Part shown: in pieces, positions 35,322 to 44,671 of the stretch
How the letters are laid out: each line of letters begins with the position of its first letter
Numbering within the stretch: the first letter of the stretch is position 1
NCBI GenBank assembly: GCA_000342265.1
Contig: CP004348.1
Coordinates: 620,001-684,000, forward strand
Source: a beta proteobacterium CB
GTDB lineage: Bacteria > Pseudomonadota > Gammaproteobacteria > Burkholderiales > Burkholderiaceae
DNA: 64,000 nt
Reading direction: 5' to 3'
Program-made: the position numbers and the translations under genes
Notes under the pieces: generated by a model
The model's input: only the letters and a program-made list of their open reading frames with translations
What the model was told of the DNA's origin: nothing
Databases searched by the model: none

Positions 35322-36311
35322 TTAATCGATTTTAACGTTAGCTGCTTTAACTGCTTTGGCCCACTTGTCATGCTCGCTTTGTGTAATCACCGCTAATTGC
35401 TCGGAGTTAGCAAATTGCGGGTGAATTCCTTGGGTCGCCAAACGCGCTTTGAAATCAGGATTAGTAAGAATCTTACGGATTTCTCTTTCCAGCTTTGCGA
35501 TGATCGCTGGCGAGGTGCCTTTGGGAACATAGATTGCATAAAAGTTTTCAACATCAAATTGCTTCATGCCATCTTGACCTAATGTAGGTACATTTGGCAT
35601 CAGTGGCGAACGATCGCTAGCAGCAATCGCGATTGGGCGTAACTTACCGCTCTGAATATGGGGTAAAGATGCGGTGACGCTATCAAACATCATGAGGGTA
35701 TTGCCGGCAATTAAATCTGGCAGTGCAAAAGAGCTGCCTTTGTAGGGAATGTGAGTTCCAGTTGCGCCAATCCGTTGCATGAACAAAGTTGACTCTAGGT
35801 GAGAGAGGCTGCCGTTACCTTGGGATGCGTAATTGAAGTCACCTTTTTTGGATTTAATGAATGCAATGAGTTCAGGCAAATTCTTAGCAGGCACCGAAGG
35901 ATTCACTACGATCAAATGGGGTACGGTACCGATAAGGGCAACAGGAGCAAAATCTTTTGTTAAATCTGCAGGGGGATTCTTAAAAATTGCTTGCGAGATA
36001 GACTGGTTAGTCATAGCGCTAATGTGAATCGTATAGCCGTCTGGAGCAGCTTTAGCAGCAGCGCCTAGGCCAATCATACCGCCAGCACCAGGTTTATTTT
36101 CAATCACAACAGGCTGACCAAGTGCCTCACCAAGTGGAACAGCTACTGCTCGTGCGAATACATCAGTAGAGCCGCCAGCTGGGAATGACAGAATGGCAAC
36201 GACTGGTTTTTTCGGCCAATCTGTATCAGGTGCCGCCATGACTTGTCCAAATAAGCTGCTCAGCATCAAGAGCCCGAAGAATGTTTTTGAGAAGCAAGGT
36301 AAGGTATTCAT
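35322..36311 (-). CDS. Bug/TctC-family periplasmic solute-binding protein
   Basis: Has a signal peptide (MNTLPCFSKTFFGLLMLSSL, ending near VMA-AP) and the family pattern PVVAILSFPAGGSTDVFAR, then PVVIENKPGAGGMIGLGAAA and GTHIPYKGSSFALPDLIAG. Members bind small carboxylates in the periplasm, often with no transporter genes nearby. No TctAB genes occur in the window, so the ligand is unknown. Proximity to the gamma-glutamyltransferase homologue and the divergent aminotransferase suggests amino- or carboxylic-acid scavenging (inference). Confidence 0.93.
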   Translation of the reverse strand: MNTLPCFSKTFFGLLMLSSLFGQVMAAPDTDWPKKPVVAILSFPAGGSTDVFARAVAVPLGEALGQPVVIENKPGAGGMIGLGAAAKAAPDGYTIHISAMTNQSISQAIFKNPPADLTKDFAPVALIGTVPHLIVVNPSVPAKNLPELIAFIKSKKGDFNYASQGNGSLSHLESTLFMQRIGATGTHIPYKGSSFALPDLIAGNTLMMFDSVTASLPHIQSGKLRPIAIAASDRSPLMPNVPTLGQDGMKQFDVENFYAIYVPKGTSPAIIAKLEREIRKILTNPDFKARLATQGIHPQFANSEQLAVITQSEHDKWAKAVKAANVKID

Positions 36312-36399
36312 TTCAGTATCCAGTTGGTTAATGAGTAATATAGTATTAGAAAACTCACCCTAAGGTGTGAGGCAAATTAAAAAACACATCGAGACAAAC

Positions 36400-37749
36400 A
36401 TGACAGTAGCTCCAAAAACTTCTAGCGCAATTGATATGTCTGCCTATTGGCTCCCATACACACCGAATCGCTATTTCCATCAAAACCCAAAAGTCATGCA
36501 GTCCGCTAAAGGAGCTTACTACTTTGATGACCATGGTCGAAAATTATTTGATGGTCTTTCAGGGCTGTGGTGCTCTCCATTGGGGCATGCTGATCCACGT
36601 ATTGGTGCAGCGATTCAAAAACAGTATGAAACTATGGATTACTGCCCCGCATTTCAGATGGCAAGTGAGGCCACTTTTACTTTAGCCAGTCGCATTGTTG
36701 ACATGGCGCCAACAGGATTGGATAAAGTCTTCTTTACTAATTCAGGATCTGAGGCTGTTGATACTGCTCTTAAGATTGCGGTTGCTTACCATCGCTCCAT
36801 GGGCAATGCATCTCGCTTTCGCATGATTGGTCGCGAGCGCGCCTATCATGGCGTAGGGATAGGGGGCATTTCTGTTGGCGGTATTGTTGCCAATCGCAAA
36901 GCATTCGCCAACATGATGATGAATGGAGTGGATCATCTCCCGCATACCTTCAATCTTTCTCAAATGGCTTTCTCCAAAGGGCAGCCTACTTGGGGTGCGC
37001 ACTTAGCTGATGAGCTAGAAAATATTGTCACCTTGCATGACGCCAATACGATTGCTGCAGTTATTTTGGAGCCTGTACAAGGATCCACTGGAGTGATAGT
37101 TCCACCGCAAGGTTATTTGCAAAAGATTCGCGACATTTGTACAAAGCATGGCATCTTGCTGATTTTTGATGAAGTCATTACAGGCTTTGGTCGCTTGGGA
37201 GCCAACTTTGGTGCGGATCGATTTGGCGTGACTCCGGACATGATCACCTTTGCTAAAGCTATTACCAATGGTGTGATTCCGATGGGGGGTGTGTTGGTGC
37301 GTGGAGATATCTACGATGCCATCATGTCGCAAGGCGGACAAGAGCAAGCTATTGAATTCTTCCATGGCTACACTTATTCAGGTCATCCAATTCCAACAGC
37401 TGCCGCTCATGCTGTCTTGGATATTTTTGAGTCTGACGATCTGGTTAATCGCGCTAAAGCCTTAGAACCCGTCTTAGAAAATTCACTTCACTCCCTAAAG
37501 GGAAAGAAAGGTCTTTTGGATATTCGTAATTTTGGCCTGTCCGGTGCAGTCGATCTTGAGCCGATTGCTGGTAAGCCAGGCCTGAGGGCAATGAAGACGC
37601 TAGAAGCTTGTATTGAAAGAGGCGCATTAGTGCGTATTACGAACGACACGATTGCTGTTGGCCCGCCGTTTATTTCAACTCCTGCAGAGGTGGAATTTTT
37701 AGTGAGCGTATTAAGCGATGCGATTGATGATTCGATGAAAATCGCTTAA
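36400..37749 (+). CDS. Class III aminotransferase (omega-amino acid:pyruvate type)
   Basis: A PLP-dependent fold type I enzyme. ATG 36400 follows GAGAC and is preferred over the GTG at 36367. Motifs are FTNSGSEAVDTALKIA (cofactor phosphate binding), LIFDEVITGFGRLG (PLP Asp) and TFAKAITNGVIPMGGVLV with the Schiff-base Lys. The N-terminal WLPYTPNRYFHQNP and RERAYHGVGIGGISVGGI resemble beta-alanine or omega-amino acid:pyruvate aminotransferases. The exact amino donor cannot be set from sequence. It is divergent from the Bug gene and converges on lrgB. Confidence 0.9.
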   Translation: MTVAPKTSSAIDMSAYWLPYTPNRYFHQNPKVMQSAKGAYYFDDHGRKLFDGLSGLWCSPLGHADPRIGAAIQKQYETMDYCPAFQMASEATFTLASRIVDMAPTGLDKVFFTNSGSEAVDTALKIAVAYHRSMGNASRFRMIGRERAYHGVGIGGISVGGIVANRKAFANMMMNGVDHLPHTFNLSQMAFSKGQPTWGAHLADELENIVTLHDANTIAAVILEPVQGSTGVIVPPQGYLQKIRDICTKHGILLIFDEVITGFGRLGANFGADRFGVTPDMITFAKAITNGVIPMGGVLVRGDIYDAIMSQGGQEQAIEFFHGYTYSGHPIPTAAAHAVLDIFESDDLVNRAKALEPVLENSLHSLKGKKGLLDIRNFGLSGAVDLEPIAGKPGLRAMKTLEACIERGALVRITNDTIAVGPPFISTPAEVEFLVSVLSDAIDDSMKIA

Positions 37750-37773
37750 TGCTGTCAAGCGGTCGGCGGGGTC

Positions 37774-38499
37774 TTAGTTGAACAGGTGGTACAGGATGGG
37801 GATGGCTACTGCGCTAATCACCCCATTCATTCCCATCGCTAGACTGGCGTAAGTCCCGGCTTCTGGATGAATACTAAATGCACGTGAGGTTCCGATTCCA
37901 TGTGCGCCGATTCCAATCGCAAAGCCACGCTGCCACCACGCCTTCATTCCGAGTGCGTTCAGAATGAAGGGCGCCAAAATAGCCCCTAGAATTCCGGTCG
38001 TGACGGCGAAGATCGCGGTCAAGGTTGGGGATACGCCAATACGCTCAGCAATACCCATGGCAATTGGTGCAGTTACAGACTTAGGGTACATCGCTCCAGT
38101 AATGCTAGAGTCAGCGCCGAATAATTTGGCGATATTGACTGCGCTGATAATAGAAACTAGGCCACCTGCAAGTAAGGACGCCAGCAAAGGAAGGGATCGA
38201 CCCTTAAGGCTACTTAAGCCCCGATAGATCGGTATAGCCAAGGAGACGGTTGCTGAGCCCAATAAAAAGTGAATAAATTGAGCGCCTTCAAAGTAGGTGG
38301 AATAGGGCATCTCAATCAATTGGATCATGCTGGCCACCAAGACGATGGCAATTGCTACAGGATTAGCTAGGGGATTCTGTTTTGTGGCCTTATAAATTGA
38401 TAGGCCAATTTGATAGGCAGCCAGAGTAATGAATAGGGCAAATAAAGGGCTACCGGATAGGTAAACCCATATCTCGACGATGGAGTGCTTTTCAGTCAT
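37774..38499 (-). CDS. lrgB: LrgB/CidB-family membrane protein
   Basis: 241 residues with about seven hydrophobic segments and the LrgB signatures KSVTAPIAMGIAERIGVSPT and GAHGIGTSRAF. Family members act with LrgA in murein-hydrolase control or in pyruvate/glycolate transport. The gene overlaps lrgA by 4 bp (ATGA at 38496-38499), so the two are coupled. Confidence 0.93.
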   Translation of the reverse strand: MTEKHSIVEIWVYLSGSPLFALFITLAAYQIGLSIYKATKQNPLANPVAIAIVLVASMIQLIEMPYSTYFEGAQFIHFLLGSATVSLAIPIYRGLSSLKGRSLPLLASLLAGGLVSIISAVNIAKLFGADSSITGAMYPKSVTAPIAMGIAERIGVSPTLTAIFAVTTGILGAILAPFILNALGMKAWWQRGFAIGIGAHGIGTSRAFSIHPEAGTYASLAMGMNGVISAVAIPILYHLFN

Positions 38500-38849
38500 T
38501 GATCCACCTCTTTTGCCTTTATGCTCAAAAAGCGGACCACTATTGCGCTAGTGGCAATGGTCAAAATGACGCTACCGACTAAGGCCGTCACAATGGCTAG
38601 CGCATTGGCCTGGAGTTGAGGCAGAAATAGCACCACTCCTACTGCTGCTGGAACAAACAAGAGTCCAAGGTACTGACTAAAGCCATCCGCCACCATGGCG
38701 AGCTCATGATTGATGCCCTTACGTAGTACTAGCCAAATAATGAGTAGCACCAATCCAATAACAGGGCCGGGGAGGGTGGGTAAGGCAAACTTGGAGACAA
38801 GCTCACCCAAGCTTTGAAATAAGAGAATTTGGACAAGACCGGAGATCAT
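38496..38849 (-). CDS. lrgA: LrgA/CidA-family membrane protein
   Basis: 117 residues, four hydrophobic segments, with the holin-like family pattern LPTLPGPVIGLVLLIIWLVL and GLLFVPAAVGVV. First gene of the lrgAB pair. The 129-bp gap to the divergent molybdenum hydroxylase gene must hold the promoters of both units. Confidence 0.92.
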   Translation of the reverse strand: MISGLVQILLFQSLGELVSKFALPTLPGPVIGLVLLIIWLVLRKGINHELAMVADGFSQYLGLLFVPAAVGVVLFLPQLQANALAIVTALVGSVILTIATSAIVVRFLSIKAKEVDQ

Positions 38850-38978
38850 GGTTTGATCTTACTGCTCCGCAATATATGTTGCAAAGCAATAAATAATTTC
38901 TTGGTTAAGATAAACACAACAAAAGCAGGGTCTTTATCTCCTAGATAAGGCCTTAATACAAAACACTCAGGAGCTCAC

Positions 38979-39428
38979 ATGGCTGACTTAAATGTCAACG
39001 GTAAAAAGTACAAGGTAGATGTTGATCCAGAAACCCCTTTGTTATGGGTGATACGAGATCATGTCGGTTTGACAGGTACCAAATATGGTTGTGGCGTGGG
39101 TCAGTGCGGAGCTTGTACTGTGCTATTTGATGGCCAAGCAATTCGTAGTTGCATGATTCCGGTCAGTGCGGCTGAAGGCAAGAAGATTGAAACGATTGAA
39201 AGTCTAGAAAAGAATGGTCAGCTTTCCAAAGTACAGAAAGCTTGGGTCGACAATCAAGTGCCGCAATGTGGCTACTGCCAGTCTGGCATGGTCATGGCAA
39301 CAACCGCCTTATTGCGTAACACTCCAAAACCTACAGATGCCCAGATTGATGCTGCCGTTACCAACATCTGCCGTTGCGGAACCTTCCAACAAGTGCGTGA
39401 TGCTATTCATGCTGTGAGCAAGGCATAA
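38979..39428 (+). CDS. (2Fe-2S) subunit of a molybdenum hydroxylase (IorA-like)
   Basis: 149 residues with two [2Fe-2S] sites: the plant-type CGVGQCGACTVLFDG (N-terminal) and CGYCQSGM...NICRCGTF (helical domain). This is the small-subunit layout of isoquinoline 1-oxidoreductase/aldehyde dehydrogenase type enzymes. AGGAG precedes the ATG. It is followed after 9 bp by the large molybdopterin subunit; a separate FAD subunit is absent, as in Ior-type enzymes that pass electrons to cytochromes. Confidence 0.93.
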   Translation: MADLNVNGKKYKVDVDPETPLLWVIRDHVGLTGTKYGCGVGQCGACTVLFDGQAIRSCMIPVSAAEGKKIETIESLEKNGQLSKVQKAWVDNQVPQCGYCQSGMVMATTALLRNTPKPTDAQIDAAVTNICRCGTFQQVRDAIHAVSKA

Positions 39429-39437
39429 GGAGCGATC

Positions 39438-41663
39438 ATGACCAAAAATACAACTTCTACCAATATTTCACGTCGCCACTTCATTGTTGGCTCCAGCGCT
39501 ATTGCAACTGGATTGGCAATTGGCTTTGATCTATCTTTCATCTCGTCAGCCAATGCTGCAATGGGAACGGGTACTACTTCTATGGCGCCACTGGCAACAC
39601 CAGAGATTGGTGTTTGGGTGGTGGTAAAGCCAAACGATGACATTGTTGTCCGTATCGTACGCTCTGAAATGGGTCAAGGAACCATCACTGGCCTAGCCCA
39701 GATGGTTGCAGAAGAATTACAGTGTGACTGGAAAAAAGTCTCTTATGAGTACCCATCTCCAGCTGATAGTCTCAAGCGTAAGCAGGCATGGGGCAGTTAT
39801 TCCACTGGCGGTAGTCGCGGTATTCGTACATCTGAGCAGTATGTCCGCAAGGGCGGCGCAGCTGCTCGCATCATGCTCGTTCAAGCTGCTGCAAACCAAT
39901 GGAATGTTCCGGCATCCGAGTGCGTTGCTAAGGAAAGTGTCATTACACACACACCATCTGGTCGTAAAACCACCTTTGGAAAAGTATCTGTTGCTGCATC
40001 CCAGTTAGATGTGCCAAAAGAAATTACGCTTAAAGATCCTAAAGAGTGGACTTTGATTGGTAAGTCAGTGAATCGTATCGACGGTACTGCTGATAAGGTC
40101 ACCGGTAAGCAGGTTTACGCTATCGACTTAAAGTTGCCTGGCATGCTAGTTGCAACTATTCAGGAGAGCCCAGTATTTGGTGGCAAAGTAAAAAGTTATG
40201 ACGCTACTAAAGCCTCCAGCATGAAAGGCGTAAAGAAAGTAGTGCAAGTAGGTGATACAGCTATTGCAGTTGTGGCAGAAACATTCTGGCAGGCCAAGAT
40301 GGGCTTGGATGCAGTTAGCATCATCTGGGATAACGGCGCTAATGGCGATGTTTCTAGTGCTTCCATTAAGAAGATGCTAGAAGAGGGCCTGACTGCGAAC
40401 GATACATTTGTGGGTAATTCTAATGGTGACGCTAAAGAAGCGATTAGCAAGGCTGCCAAAACCATTGAAGCAACCTACTTTTATCCATTCTTGAATCATG
40501 CAACTTTGGAGCCACAAACTGCGACTGCAAAGTGGACGCCAGATTCTTGCGAAGCTTGGGTTCCTACTCAGGATGGTGAAGCTACTCTTGCTGCTGTGAT
40601 CGCAGCGTCTGGTTTGCCAGCTGAAAAGTGCAATGCTTATAAAGTAAATCTTGGCGGTGGATTTGGACGCCGTGGAGCGTTTCAGGACTACACAACCCAG
40701 GCTGTCAACATTGCTAAGCAAATGCCGGGCACCCCAATTAAATTGATTTGGACTCGTGCGGAAGATATGACCCAGGGTCGCTATCACCCGGTCATGATGT
40801 GTAAGATGACTGCGGCTATTGATGATAAGAAAAATATCACTGGTCTGAATATGCGTCTATCTGGTCAATCTATTTTGGCAACTGTGCGTCCAGCAGTCGT
40901 TGCTGCAAATAAGGGCAAGGATCCAGTGGTATTCCAAGGGTTGGATGCTGCAGGTGAACATGGCATTACCTATAGCTTTCCGAATTTGATGGTCGATCAC
41001 GCAATGCGTAACACCCATGTGCCTCCCGGTTTCTGGCGTGGGGTGAACGTAAATCAAAATGCTATTTTCTTAGAAACTTTCATGGATGAAATGGCTGAGG
41101 CAACGGGTGTAGATGCCGTGGAATTCCGCCGTAAGCACATGGAAAAATATCCACGTGCCATAGCGGTTCTTAATGCAGTGGCAGATGGCATTGGATGGAC
41201 AAAGCCTGCCAAACCAGGCGTCTTCCGTGGTCTAGCGCAGATGCGTTCATTTGGCAGTTATGTTGCTGCAGCTTGTGAGCTTTCTGTGACCAATGGTAAT
41301 GAGGTGAAAATTCATCGCATTGTGGCTGCAACGGATCCGGGCTACGTGGTTAATCCCGCTCAGGTTGCTCGCCAAGTTTCTGGTTCCTTTGTTTATGGCT
41401 TGTCCGCTCTCTTCGAAGAAGAAATTACGATTGAGAAGGGTGCGGTTGTGCAGAAGAACTTTGATACGTTCAACTCAATTCGTTTATCTCAAATGCCTAA
41501 GGTAGAAACCATCATCATCCAAGGTGGTGGTAAAGACTGGGGTGGTGTTGGTGAGCCAACCATTGCAGTTGCAGCACCAGCAGTGCTAAATGCGATCTAT
41601 CGTGCAACTGGTAAGCGCTTGCGTACCGTGCCATTGAAAAACAGCGGCATTAAGTTGGTGTAA
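39438..41663 (+). CDS. Molybdopterin-binding subunit of an Ior-type hydroxylase
   Basis: 741 residues with a twin-arginine signal (ISRRHFIVGSSAIATGLAIG, cleavage near SSANA), so the enzyme is exported folded. It carries the xanthine-oxidase-family molybdopterin motifs: VNLGGGFGRRGAFQDY, PGFWRGVNVNQNAIF and the catalytic-Glu motif GVGEPTIAVAAPAV near the C-terminus. Together with the 2Fe-2S subunit it forms a periplasmic dehydrogenase; the substrate (an aldehyde or N-heterocycle) is unknown. The cytochrome gene that follows at 41710 is SoxX rather than the usual Ior cytochrome, so sharing of electron carriers is only a possibility. Confidence 0.92.
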   Translation: MTKNTTSTNISRRHFIVGSSAIATGLAIGFDLSFISSANAAMGTGTTSMAPLATPEIGVWVVVKPNDDIVVRIVRSEMGQGTITGLAQMVAEELQCDWKKVSYEYPSPADSLKRKQAWGSYSTGGSRGIRTSEQYVRKGGAAARIMLVQAAANQWNVPASECVAKESVITHTPSGRKTTFGKVSVAASQLDVPKEITLKDPKEWTLIGKSVNRIDGTADKVTGKQVYAIDLKLPGMLVATIQESPVFGGKVKSYDATKASSMKGVKKVVQVGDTAIAVVAETFWQAKMGLDAVSIIWDNGANGDVSSASIKKMLEEGLTANDTFVGNSNGDAKEAISKAAKTIEATYFYPFLNHATLEPQTATAKWTPDSCEAWVPTQDGEATLAAVIAASGLPAEKCNAYKVNLGGGFGRRGAFQDYTTQAVNIAKQMPGTPIKLIWTRAEDMTQGRYHPVMMCKMTAAIDDKKNITGLNMRLSGQSILATVRPAVVAANKGKDPVVFQGLDAAGEHGITYSFPNLMVDHAMRNTHVPPGFWRGVNVNQNAIFLETFMDEMAEATGVDAVEFRRKHMEKYPRAIAVLNAVADGIGWTKPAKPGVFRGLAQMRSFGSYVAAACELSVTNGNEVKIHRIVAATDPGYVVNPAQVARQVSGSFVYGLSALFEEEITIEKGAVVQKNFDTFNSIRLSQMPKVETIIIQGGGKDWGGVGEPTIAVAAPAVLNAIYRATGKRLRTVPLKNSGIKLV

Positions 41664-41709
41664 TGACTGCAATGAATGGGATGGGGTAGCTAGTTATGGG
41701 CAAGCAGGA

Positions 41710-42144
41710 ATGAGACGAACACTAGCAGCAGTATTGCTAGGGACATCGACTCTTCTCCTGCCTTGCTTGGCGTACTCTCAAACCTGGGTAGGGGATTCGA
41801 TTGTGAATCCCCTTACTTCTTCACCAGGTGATGTTGCTAGGGGGCGCGCCATTGTGGCAAACCGCCAAGTAGGTTTATGTTTGCTGTGCCATAGCGGGCC
41901 ATTTCCAGAAGAGCGTTTTCAGGGTAATCTAGCTCCCGACCTGACTGCCAGCGTGGGTCAATCCACCCCCGCCCAATTGCGGGCGAGATTGGTTGATCCA
42001 AGTCGTTTTAATTCAATTAGCATCATGCCGGCCTATTACCGCAGCACTGGCCTTAATCGTGTAGCCCCTAAGTTTGCCAATCAAACTATCCTTACTGGCC
42101 AAGAGATAGAGGACGTCGTTGCCTTTTTAGTAAGCCTTCAATAA
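41710..42144 (+). CDS. soxX: Sulfur-oxidation cytochrome SoxX
   Basis: A 144-residue monohaem c-type cytochrome with signal peptide (LAAVLLGTSTLLLPCLAYSQ), haem motif CLLCH and candidate axial Met in ISIMPAYYRS. Typical SoxX spacing and the GQEIEDVVAFL end support the call. SoxXA starts thiosulfate oxidation by joining the substrate to the SoxYZ carrier in the periplasm. First of four genes soxXYZA; soxB and soxCD are not in the window. Confidence 0.92.
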   Translation: MRRTLAAVLLGTSTLLLPCLAYSQTWVGDSIVNPLTSSPGDVARGRAIVANRQVGLCLLCHSGPFPEERFQGNLAPDLTASVGQSTPAQLRARLVDPSRFNSISIMPAYYRSTGLNRVAPKFANQTILTGQEIEDVVAFLVSLQ

Positions 42145-42167
42145 TCAATCAAAATTACGAAATCAAT

Positions 42168-42653
42168 ATGACTGAGTTCAAGCTGAGTTCAAATACTACC
42201 AAGCTGAGTCGGCGGATGTATTTATCCGCACTTGGCCTTTTGGGTATCTCAAGCTGGCTAGTGCCGAGTTTGGGTATGGCAAAAAAGCCAGAGGCCATGG
42301 AGGCGATCGCAAAAATTGTTGGCTCGAATGCTATCCGCGATGGTCGAGTGAAATTGGTAATTCCACCTTTAGTAGAGAGCGGTAACTTAGTAGTTCTCAA
42401 GCTGTCTATAGAGAGCCCTATGACGGCAAATGATTACGTTAAGGCCGTGCATGTCGTCTCAGAGGCAAATCCATTCCCCAATATTTTTACTGCGTATTTC
42501 ACACCGCGCTCTGGCCGCGCAGAGTTAACTACTCGGGTTAGGTTGGCCGATTCACAACGGGTATGGGCTATTGCACAAATGAGTGATGGCAGCTTTTGGC
42601 AGGGATATGCCGATACTTTGGTAACGCTTTCTGCTTGCACGGAGATGATATGA
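42168..42653 (+). CDS. soxY: Thiosulfate carrier subunit SoxY (unusual C-terminus)
   Basis: 161 residues with a twin-arginine signal (LSRRMYLSALGLLGISSWLV), matching the known Tat export of SoxYZ. The Ig-like body is normal. The carrier Cys of SoxY normally lies in a C-terminal GGCGG arm; here the end is TLVTLSACTEMI, so the Cys is kept but the flanking glycines are not and three to four extra residues follow. Its last codons (ACGGAG) double as the ribosome site of soxZ, and the genes overlap by ATGA at 42650-42653. Confidence 0.88.
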   Translation: MTEFKLSSNTTKLSRRMYLSALGLLGISSWLVPSLGMAKKPEAMEAIAKIVGSNAIRDGRVKLVIPPLVESGNLVVLKLSIESPMTANDYVKAVHVVSEANPFPNIFTAYFTPRSGRAELTTRVRLADSQRVWAIAQMSDGSFWQGYADTLVTLSACTEMI

Positions 42654-42979
42654 GTAAGACCTCTCGTACCGGCATTACGATGCCAACTCAGGCAAAAAAA
42701 GATTCCATTATTGAAATTCGGGCAATCGCCCAGCATGATATGGAGACGGGCTATCGGTATTCAGAGGATGGAAGGCGCATACCTCGTGACATCATTCGCC
42801 TGTTTACCTGCCAATACAACGGCGAAGAGGTATTTAGGGCGGATTTTTATCCAGGCATCGGCGCCAACCCCCTCATCATCTTTACAACCGTGGCTGTAGC
42901 CTCCGGCACGCTAGTGTTTAAGTGGGTAGGGGATAACGGTTATGAGGCCGTCAACCAAGCGCAAATTACGGTCTCGTGA
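42650..42979 (+). CDS. soxZ: Thiosulfate carrier subunit SoxZ
   Basis: 109 residues from the ATG at 42650, preceded by ACGGAG. It shows the SoxZ pattern of an Ig-like fold with IPRDIIRLFTCQYNGEEVFR and ISANP-like IGANPLIIFTTVAVASGTL, ending in WVGDNGYEAVNQAQITVS. Partner of SoxY. Coupled upstream (ATGA) and downstream (GTGA at 42976-42979). Confidence 0.93.
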   Translation: MSKTSRTGITMPTQAKKDSIIEIRAIAQHDMETGYRYSEDGRRIPRDIIRLFTCQYNGEEVFRADFYPGIGANPLIIFTTVAVASGTLVFKWVGDNGYEAVNQAQITVS

Positions 42980-43761
42980 ATCTTCTGGTTTTCTGCTGTC
43001 GCTTATTACCGATATTGGTAATTCTGTTTGGAGTAAATTCGAGTTTTGCGCTTGAGCCTGCAAAAGATACGCGGCAATCAAGCTATCAATTGATGACCCC
43101 TGAGAACCAAGCAATGCAAGATGATCCAAATCTTAATCCTGCCTTATTCTGGGTGATGGATGGCCATAGCCTCTGGAAAGAAAAGGCTGGAAAAAAGAAT
43201 GTGTCTTGTGCGTCGTGCCATGGCGATAGCGCTCAGAAGATGGTTGGTGTGGCAACGCAGTTTCCTAAAGTGCAAAAAGGAAAGTTGCAGACCTTAGAGG
43301 GGCAAATTAATCAATGTCGCACTTCACAGCAAGAGGCTCCCGAGTTTGCCTATGAAAGCAAAGAGCTCTTAGCGTTAACGACATATGTGGCGACTCAATC
43401 TAAGGGCTTACCAATCGCTATTCAAGAAACACCTCAGAATAAAAAAGACCTGCAACAAGGTCGCCAATTTTTTAATGAAAGAATGGGCCAACTGAATTTA
43501 TCTTGCGCCCAATGCCATCAAGATCGTGCTGGCTTGAAGCTAGGGGGAAGTCTGATTCCTCAGGGACATCCAACTGCCTATCCGATTTATCGCATTGAAT
43601 GGCAGACTATGGGATCTTTGCAAAGACGCCTACGCAACTGTATGAGTGGGGTGCGAGCTAAGCAGTTTGAGTACGGCTCGAAAGAAATGGCTCAGTTAGA
43701 GCTGTTTCTGATGTGGCGAGCAAGAGGCATGCCCCTGGAAACTCCAGGGGTCCGCCCATAA
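42976..43761 (+). CDS. soxA: Dihaem cytochrome SoxA
   Basis: 261 residues from a GTG overlapping the soxZ stop. It has a signal peptide, two haem motifs (CASCH, CAQCH), so dihaem type, and the active-site Cys in RRLRNCMSGVRA that receives the sulfur group. GTAYPIYR-like PTAYPIYRIEWQTMGSLQRR is characteristic. Forms SoxXA with the first gene of the cluster. It converges on purU with a 7-bp gap. Confidence 0.93.
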   Translation: MNLLVFCCRLLPILVILFGVNSSFALEPAKDTRQSSYQLMTPENQAMQDDPNLNPALFWVMDGHSLWKEKAGKKNVSCASCHGDSAQKMVGVATQFPKVQKGKLQTLEGQINQCRTSQQEAPEFAYESKELLALTTYVATQSKGLPIAIQETPQNKKDLQQGRQFFNERMGQLNLSCAQCHQDRAGLKLGGSLIPQGHPTAYPIYRIEWQTMGSLQRRLRNCMSGVRAKQFEYGSKEMAQLELFLMWRARGMPLETPGVRP

Positions 43762-43768
43762 GCGCGAC

Positions 43769-44623
43769 TTAGTCTGAGAAGACTACTGAAGTTGCACCGT
43801 TAATCAAAACACGGTCATGCAAGTAATAGCGTAGGGCGCGTGACAGTACGGTACGCTCTAAATCACGACCTTTACGAACTAAGTCTTCAGGCGTATCACC
43901 ATGGGTAACGCGAGTCACGTCCTGCTCAATAATTGGGCCCTCATCTAAATCACTAGTAACAAAGTGTGCGGTAGCGCCGATCAATTTAATACCGCGAGCA
44001 TGAGCCTGATGGTAGGGCTTAGCACCTTTAAAGCTTGGTAAGAATGAGTGGTGCACGTTAATGCAGCGCCCAGATAATTTGGTAGATAAGTCATCCGACA
44101 GAATTTGCATATAGCGCGCCAAAATGACCATGTCCACTTTTGAATCAGCAATGATCTCTAAAAGTTTAGCCTCTTGTGCTGGCTTAGTCTCCGGTGTTAC
44201 TGGGAGGTGATAAAACGGAATGTCGGCAAAGTCAATGCTGGAGTAGACCTCACGCGGGTGGTTAGAAACGATTCCGCAAATAATCATTGGCAATTCGCTG
44301 ATACGCCAGCGATAGAGAAGATCTACTAGGCAATGATCTAGCTTAGATGCCATGATCAGTACGCGTTTTAAATCTTTCACTGCACGCAAGTCCCAAGTGA
44401 GATCAAAACGTTTAGCGATCTCTACAAAGCCAGCTCTCAAAGTTTTGCTATCAGCACTACAGCTGAAGCTCACACGCATAAAGAAGCGCTTGGAAGCCTT
44501 GTCATCGAACTGCTGAGCCTCTTCGATGTCACCACCCAATTCAAAGATGTAAGTTGAAACTGCGGCAACAATCCCTGGTCGATTAGGGCAGGTGAGTGTG
44601 AGGTAGTAATTTTCTGTAGTCAT
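43769..44623 (-). CDS. purU: Formyltetrahydrofolate deformylase
   Basis: An N-terminal ACT domain ([20 protein letters not shown]) is followed by a formyltransferase-fold hydrolase domain with [20 protein letters not shown] and [20 protein letters not shown]. It hydrolyses 10-formyl-THF to formate and THF in the cytoplasm. 284 residues is normal. The formate produced is a possible substrate of the formate dehydrogenase at the end of the window, though the genes are far apart. Confidence 0.95.
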   Translation of the reverse strand: MTTENYYLTLTCPNRPGIVAAVSTYIFELGGDIEEAQQFDDKASKRFFMRVSFSCSADSKTLRAGFVEIAKRFDLTWDLRAVKDLKRVLIMASKLDHCLVDLLYRWRISELPMIICGIVSNHPREVYSSIDFADIPFYHLPVTPETKPAQEAKLLEIIADSKVDMVILARYMQILSDDLSTKLSGRCINVHHSFLPSFKGAKPYHQAHARGIKLIGATAHFVTSDLDEGPIIEQDVTRVTHGDTPEDLVRKGRDLERTVLSRALRYYLHDRVLINGATSVVFSD

Positions 44624-44671
44624 GGCTCAAGTGGGTGGAAAGATTGCGAATAAGGCGTAATTTTAGACTGC

